Shown: positions 13,266-16,680 of the stretch, in pieces
How positions within the stretch are numbered: position 1 is the stretch's first letter
Layout: every line of letters begins with the position of its first letter
NCBI GenBank assembly: GCA_937859005.1
Contig: CALLYR010000106.1
Coordinates: 1-16,680 of the forward strand
Direction: 5' to 3'
Length of the DNA: 16,680 nt
Origin: an uncultured Paracoccus sp.
GTDB lineage: Bacteria; Pseudomonadota; Alphaproteobacteria; Rhodobacterales; Rhodobacteraceae
Translations under genes and position numbers: made by a program
Notes under the pieces: model-generated
Seen by the model: the letters and a program-made list of their open reading frames with translations, nothing else
The model's database searches: none
Told to the model about the DNA's origin: nothing

Positions 13266-15545
13266 TCAGCCGTAATGCGCGACCGGCGTGCCCGCCAGCG
13301 CCGAGATGTTGAGCAGCCCGCGCGAGGTGATCGAGGGTGTCACGATATGCGCCTTGTTGCCCATCCCCATCAGGATCGGCCCGACCTCCAGCCCGCCCGC
13401 GCGTGTTTTCAGGATGTTGCGCACGGCGGACGCCGCGTCGGTTCCGGCAAAGACCAGCGCGTTCGCCGCCTCGTCCAGCCGCGAGTTGGGCAGCAGGCGC
13501 GCGCGCACCGTGGGGTCCAGCGCCGCATCGACGTGCATTTCGCCGTCATAGATGAAATCGACCTCGCGCGCGGCCAGGATCTCCATCGCCTCGCGCATCT
13601 TGCGCCCCGAGGGCGTGTCGAGGTTGCCGAACTGCGAATGGCTGCAGAGCGCGATCTTCGGCGTCAGGCCGAAGCGGCGGACATGGCGCGCGCAGCCGAT
13701 GGCGGTTTCCGCGACCTCGGCCGGGGTGGGGTCGTGGTTGACCTGGGTGTCGGCGATGAACAGCGGTCCGTTGTCCTGGATCATCATGGAGAGCGCCCCC
13801 ACCGGGCGCAGCCCGTCGCGCGCCAGGATCTCGCGCACATATTTCAGATGCCAGGAATACTGTCCGAAAGCGCCGCAGATCAGGCTGTCGGCCTCGCCCC
13901 GGTGGACCATGACGGCGCCGATGGCGGTGGTGTTGGTGCGCATGATCGCGCGGGCGATGTCGGGCGTGACCCCGCGCCGCGCCATCAGCCCGTGATAGGT
14001 TTCCCAATAGTCGCGATAGCGGGGATCGCTTTCGGGGTTGACGATCTCGACGTCGCGGCCGGGGCGCAGCGGCAGGCCCGCGCGTTCGGCGCGGGTCGCG
14101 ATGACATCGGGGCGGCCGATCAGGACCGGCAGGTCGGTCATCTCCTCCAGCATGGCGTTGGCGGTGCGCAGCACCCGCTCGTCCTCGCCCTCGGCAAAGA
14201 CGATGCGGCGGGTGGCGGTCGCCGCCGCCTCGAACACCGGGCGCATGATGAGGGCGGACCGGAAGACCGATCCGTCGAGGTTGCGCTTGTAGGCGTTGAT
14301 GTCTGCCAGGGGGCGCGTGGCCACGCCGGTTTCCATTGCCGCGCGCGCGACGGCGGTGGCCACGACCCCCATCAGCCGTGGATCGAAGGGCTTCGGGATC
14401 AGATAGTCGGGGCCGAAGCTCAGCCGTTCGCCGCTATAGGCCGCGGCGGCCTCGGCGCTGGTGGTGGCGCGGGCCAGCGCGGCGATCGCCTCGATGCAGG
14501 CGATCTGCATCTCGTCGTTGATTTCGGTGGCGCCCACATCCAGCGCGCCGCGGAAGATGAAGGGAAAGCACAGGACGTTGTTGACCTGGTTCGGATAATC
14601 GCTGCGCCCGGTGGCGATGATCGCCTCGGGCGCGGCCTCGCGCACCTGTTCGGGCATGATCTCGGGCACCGGATTGGCGAGTGCGAAGATGATGGGGCGG
14701 GGCGCCATGCCCCGGACCATGTCGGGCGTCAGCACGCCGGGGCCGGACAGGCCCAGGAACAGGTCGGCGCCGTCGATCACCTGATCCAGCATGCGCAGGT
14801 CGCTGTCCTGCGCATAGGCGGCCTTCTGCGGGGTCATGTCCGCCTCGCGGCCCTGATGGACCAGACCGTGGATGTCGCACAGCCAGACGTTTTCCCGCCG
14901 GACGCCCAGCTTCAGCAGCATGTTCAGGCAGGCGATGCCGGCGGCGCCCCCGCCGGTGGACACGACCTTGATGTCCTCGAACCGCTTGCCCGCGACCTGC
15001 AGCGCGTTCGTGGCCGCCGCGCCCACGACGATGGCGGTGCCGTGCTGGTCGTCATGGAAGACCGGGATCTTCATCGACTCGCGGCACAGCCGCTCGACCT
15101 CGAAACACTCGGGCGCCTTGATGTCTTCCAGGTTGATCGCGCCGAAGCTGGGCTCCAGCGAGCGCACGATCGCGGCCAGCTTGACCGGGTCCGTCTCGTC
15201 GATCTCCAGGTCGAAGCAGTCGATATTGGCGAATTTCTTGAACAGGACCGCCTTGCCCTCCATCACGGGCTTGGACGCGCAGGGGCCGATGTTGCCCAGT
15301 CCCAGCACGGCGGTGCCATTGGTCACCACCGCCACCAGATTGGCGCGGGCGGTATAGCGGGCGGCATTGGCGGGGTCGGCCTTGATTTCCAGGCAGGCCT
15401 CGGCCACGCCCGGCGAATAGGCCCGGCTGAGGTCGCGGCCGTTCGCAAGCGGCTTGGTCGCGCGGATTTCCAGCTTACCGGGGCGGGGAAACTCGTGATA
15501 GTCCAGCGCCGCCTGCCGCACATTGTCCTGCCGCCGCTCGTCCAT
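13266..15545 (-). CDS. maeB: NADP-dependent-type malic enzyme with phosphotransacetylase-like C-terminal domain
   Basis: This enzyme oxidatively decarboxylates malate to pyruvate, making NAD(P)H. The 759-residue multimodular form is typical of proteobacterial MaeB. The malic N-domain contains AYSPGVAEA with Tyr43 and EGKAVLF with Lys98. FHDDQHGT (163-170) supplies metal ligands. The dinucleotide-binding loop is STGGGAAGIA (Gly198 onward), followed by IFALANPVPEI. From about residue 435 to the end it matches phosphotransacetylase (FAEGEDERVL, SALIMRP); in this family that domain is regulatory, sensing acetyl-CoA, rather than catalytic. NAD versus NADP preference is not decided here. Start: AGGAGG (15552-15557 on this strand) lies 6 nt before ATG 15545 but directly abuts the in-frame ATG 15551, so I use 15545 (MDERRQ). 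The frame stays open to 16091 only as a shadow of cdd. It is upstream of prpE and divergent from cdd. Confidence 0.96.
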   Translation of the reverse strand: MDERRQDNVRQAALDYHEFPRPGKLEIRATKPLANGRDLSRAYSPGVAEACLEIKADPANAARYTARANLVAVVTNGTAVLGLGNIGPCASKPVMEGKAVLFKKFANIDCFDLEIDETDPVKLAAIVRSLEPSFGAINLEDIKAPECFEVERLCRESMKIPVFHDDQHGTAIVVGAAATNALQVAGKRFEDIKVVSTGGGAAGIACLNMLLKLGVRRENVWLCDIHGLVHQGREADMTPQKAAYAQDSDLRMLDQVIDGADLFLGLSGPGVLTPDMVRGMAPRPIIFALANPVPEIMPEQVREAAPEAIIATGRSDYPNQVNNVLCFPFIFRGALDVGATEINDEMQIACIEAIAALARATTSAEAAAAYSGERLSFGPDYLIPKPFDPRLMGVVATAVARAAMETGVATRPLADINAYKRNLDGSVFRSALIMRPVFEAAATATRRIVFAEGEDERVLRTANAMLEEMTDLPVLIGRPDVIATRAERAGLPLRPGRDVEIVNPESDPRYRDYWETYHGLMARRGVTPDIARAIMRTNTTAIGAVMVHRGEADSLICGAFGQYSWHLKYVREILARDGLRPVGALSMMIQDNGPLFIADTQVNHDPTPAEVAETAIGCARHVRRFGLTPKIALCSHSQFGNLDTPSGRKMREAMEILAAREVDFIYDGEMHVDAALDPTVRARLLPNSRLDEAANALVFAGTDAASAVRNILKTRAGGLEVGPILMGMGNKAHIVTPSITSRGLLNISALAGTPVAHYG

Positions 15546-15551
15546 TGCCAT

Positions 15552-15557
15552 CCTCCT
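15552..15557 (-). promoter_or_regulatory. Consensus ribosome-binding site of maeB
   Basis: AGGAGG on the minus strand is followed by ATGGCAATG. The first ATG touches the site with no spacing, and the second is 6 nt away. Spacing therefore favours initiation at the second ATG (15545), two codons shorter than the longest plausible protein. Confidence 0.75.
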
Positions 15558-15662
15558 GTGGTCGCAGCCTCTGCGTAGCTGCCGTGCCCCTGCGTCACAA
15601 GCGCCGCGGGGCGCATTCCCGCAGGGTGGAATCCGGCCCGCCTGCTCCTCTGCATGGCAATC

Positions 15663-15691
15663 TTGCACGCCCGCCTGCACAAGGGAATGAT
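15663..15691 (+). promoter_or_regulatory. Possible sigma-70 promoter of cdd-deoA
   Basis: TTGCAC (15663-15668) and AATGAT (15686-15691) are separated by exactly 17 nt, matching the -35 and -10 consensus at 3 and 4 of 6 positions. A start near 15698 would leave a very short leader with GAGGTG (15704-15709) as ribosome-binding site. The rest of the 168-nt divergent gap to maeB holds two small hairpins (15601-15614 and 15616-15633) and no gene. The call is weak because alphaproteobacterial promoters are poorly predicted by eye. Confidence 0.35.
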
Positions 15692-15713
15692 GCGCCATCA
15701 GACGAGGTGTGCC

Positions 15714-16109
15714 ATGTCCCTGATCGATGCCGCCCGCGAGGTGCGCGAATTCGCCTATGCGCCCTATTCCGGCTTCAAGGTCGGCGCCGCCGTGCGGGCG
15801 GCGTCCGGCACCGTTCACCGCGGCTGCAACGTGGAAAACGTGGCCTATCCCGAAGGCACCTGCGCCGAGGCCGGGGCCATCGCCGCCATGATCGCGGCCG
15901 GAGAGACGGAAATCGTCGAGGTCTGCGTCATCGCCGACAGCCCCCAGCCGGTCCCGCCCTGCGGCGGTTGCCGCCAGAAGCTGGCCGAATTCGCCCGCGG
16001 CGATGTGCCCGTCCTGCTGGCCACGACCGCGGGCGCGACGCTGGCCACCACCGTCGCCGAGCTGCTGCCCGGCCGCTTCGAGGCCGCGCATATGCCGGAG
16101 GGGCGGTGA
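15714..16109 (+). CDS. cdd: Cytidine deaminase
   Basis: This zinc enzyme deaminates cytidine and deoxycytidine to uridine and deoxyuridine in pyrimidine salvage. The 131-residue length is that of the small homotetrameric class. Early YAPYSGFKVGAA, CNVEN at 38-42, CAE (Cys50, catalytic Glu52) and PPCGGCRQ (Cys83 and Cys86) give the three-cysteine zinc site and the proton-shuttle glutamate. The residue after CAE is Ala53; many homologues have Arg there. ATG 15714 is chosen because GAGGTG (15704-15709) lies 4 nt upstream and the family's conserved part begins at once; the in-frame ATG at 15654 would add 20 residues lacking homology. It overlaps deoA by GTGA, so the two are translationally coupled. 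Confidence 0.96.
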   Translation: MSLIDAAREVREFAYAPYSGFKVGAAVRAASGTVHRGCNVENVAYPEGTCAEAGAIAAMIAAGETEIVEVCVIADSPQPVPPCGGCRQKLAEFARGDVPVLLATTAGATLATTVAELLPGRFEAAHMPEGR

Positions 16110-16680
16110 GCCGGGGCCCCGATCCCCGCCCCGCGATCGAGGCGGTCAAGGCCGGACGCGGCCTGGATGATGCGGCGGCCCGGCTGATCGCGCGCGGTCT
16201 GGCGGACGGGTCGGTCAGTGACGCGCAGGCGGCTGGATTCGCGATGGCGGTGCTGCTGCGGGGTATCGGCGCCCCTGGCCGGGCGGCGCTGACGCGGGCC
16301 ATGCGCGATTCGGGGTCCGTGCTGGCCTGGAATCTGCCGGGACCGGTCGTGGACAAGCATTCGACCGGGGGGGTGGGGGATGCGACATCGTTCATCGTGG
16401 CCCCGCTGGTCGCGGCCTGCGGCGGATATGTGCCGATGATCTCGGGCCGCGGACTGGGGCACACGGGCGGCACGCTCGACAAGCTGGAATCGGTGCCCGG
16501 CCTGCGCGTCGATCTGGACGAGGACGCCCTGCGCCGGGTCGTGGCCGATGCGGGTTGCGCCATCGTCGCGGCCGGGTCCGATCTGGCCCCGGCCGACCGG
16601 CGGCTTTACGCCATCCGGGACGAGGCCGCGGCGGTGGACGGCATCGACCTGATCGCCGCCTCGGTCCTGTCCAAGAAGCT
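16106..16680 (+). CDS. deoA: Thymidine phosphorylase, 5' part (runs off the window)
   Basis: This enzyme phosphorolyses thymidine (and deoxyuridine, the product of Cdd) to the base plus 2-deoxyribose-1-phosphate. GTG 16106 overlaps the cdd stop as GTGA, and 191 codons lie in the window before it ends inside the gene. Motifs seen are the phosphate-binding KHSTGGVGD, MISGRGLGHTGGTLDKLES and LAPADRRLYAIRD. The thymine-contacting residues fall at exactly the E. coli numbers: Arg171, Ser186 and Lys190. One departure: the usual GQT before SxLAPAD is replaced (AIVAAGSDLAPAD, 155-158 Ala-Ala-Gly-Ser). The GTG start and coupling with cdd point to a pyrimidine nucleoside salvage operon that continues beyond the window. 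A run of seven G at 16367-16373 keeps the frame. Confidence 0.94.
   Translation, partial: MSRGPDPRPAIEAVKAGRGLDDAAARLIARGLADGSVSDAQAAGFAMAVLLRGIGAPGRAALTRAMRDSGSVLAWNLPGPVVDKHSTGGVGDATSFIVAPLVAACGGYVPMISGRGLGHTGGTLDKLESVPGLRVDLDEDALRRVVADAGCAIVAAGSDLAPADRRLYAIRDEAAAVDGIDLIAASVLSKK

Noticed and set aside
11192..13312. 706-codon plus-strand frame opposite prpE
   Set aside because: It is antisense to a gene with full ANL-family motifs and a consensus ribosome-binding site; the frame itself has neither.
13071..15578. 835-codon plus-strand frame opposite maeB
   Set aside because: It is a shadow frame of maeB, Arg/Gly/Asp/His-rich and without domain signatures.
15546..16091. N-terminal extension of maeB to give a 941-residue protein
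   Set aside because: The added part is antisense to cdd, is unlike any malic enzyme, and the consensus ribosome-binding site at 15552-15557 fixes the start at 15545.
1..16680. A novel defence, secondary-metabolite or other undescribed multi-gene system
   Set aside because: Every substantial coding region belongs to a known housekeeping or central-metabolism family; there are no orphan genes or unexplained gaps over 300 nt.

Overview
The window is a GC-rich stretch of core chromosome (roughly two thirds G+C), most likely from a Paracoccus-like member of the Rhodobacteraceae (Alphaproteobacteria). This rests on an alphaproteobacterial-style complex I operon tail followed directly by birA, coaX and an RNase J gene, on a NuoL with a long Ala/Glu/Pro-rich insert, on a class II (CP4-like) EPSP synthase, and on an ACSS3-like propionyl-CoA synthetase preceded by TTTGCAAA operators of the kind used by ScfR regulators in Rhodobacter. 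The genus is inference.

Layout. Positions 1-8879 (+): the last codons of nuoJ, then nuoK, nuoL, nuoM and nuoN (proton-pumping membrane arm of NADH dehydrogenase I), running with gaps of 10 nt or less, or overlaps, into birA (biotin ligase), coaX (type III pantothenate kinase) and an RNase J gene. From nuoK onward it reads as one translationally coupled unit. Positions 8926-11023 (+): trmB (tRNA m7G46 methyltransferase) and aroA, separated by a GC-rich hairpin. Positions 11141-15545 (-): prpE and, upstream of it in transcription, maeB (malic enzyme with a phosphotransacetylase-like tail). aroA and prpE converge on a 117-nt gap containing a symmetric hairpin. Positions 15714-16680 (+): cdd and the first 191 codons of deoA, divergent from maeB and overlapping by GTGA; this is pyrimidine nucleoside salvage.

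How the genes work together. NuoK/L/M/N build the antiporter-like proton channels of complex I. BirA and CoaX supply protein-bound biotin and CoA; both are needed for propionyl-CoA metabolism (biotin for propionyl-CoA carboxylase). PrpE activates propionate, and MaeB can drain the resulting C4 acids from malate to pyruvate, so the maeB-prpE pair makes sense for growth on propionate or acetate.

The most informative non-coding signal is in the 223-nt maeB-prpE gap: two exact TTTGCAAA palindromes that are themselves the arms of a perfect 13-bp inverted repeat, lying between a hairpin behind maeB and the prpE ribosome-binding site. I see no mobile element, CRISPR array, tRNA, rRNA, phage gene or defence system, and no convincing evidence of an undescribed multi-gene system. 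The window is mainly conserved housekeeping and central metabolism.
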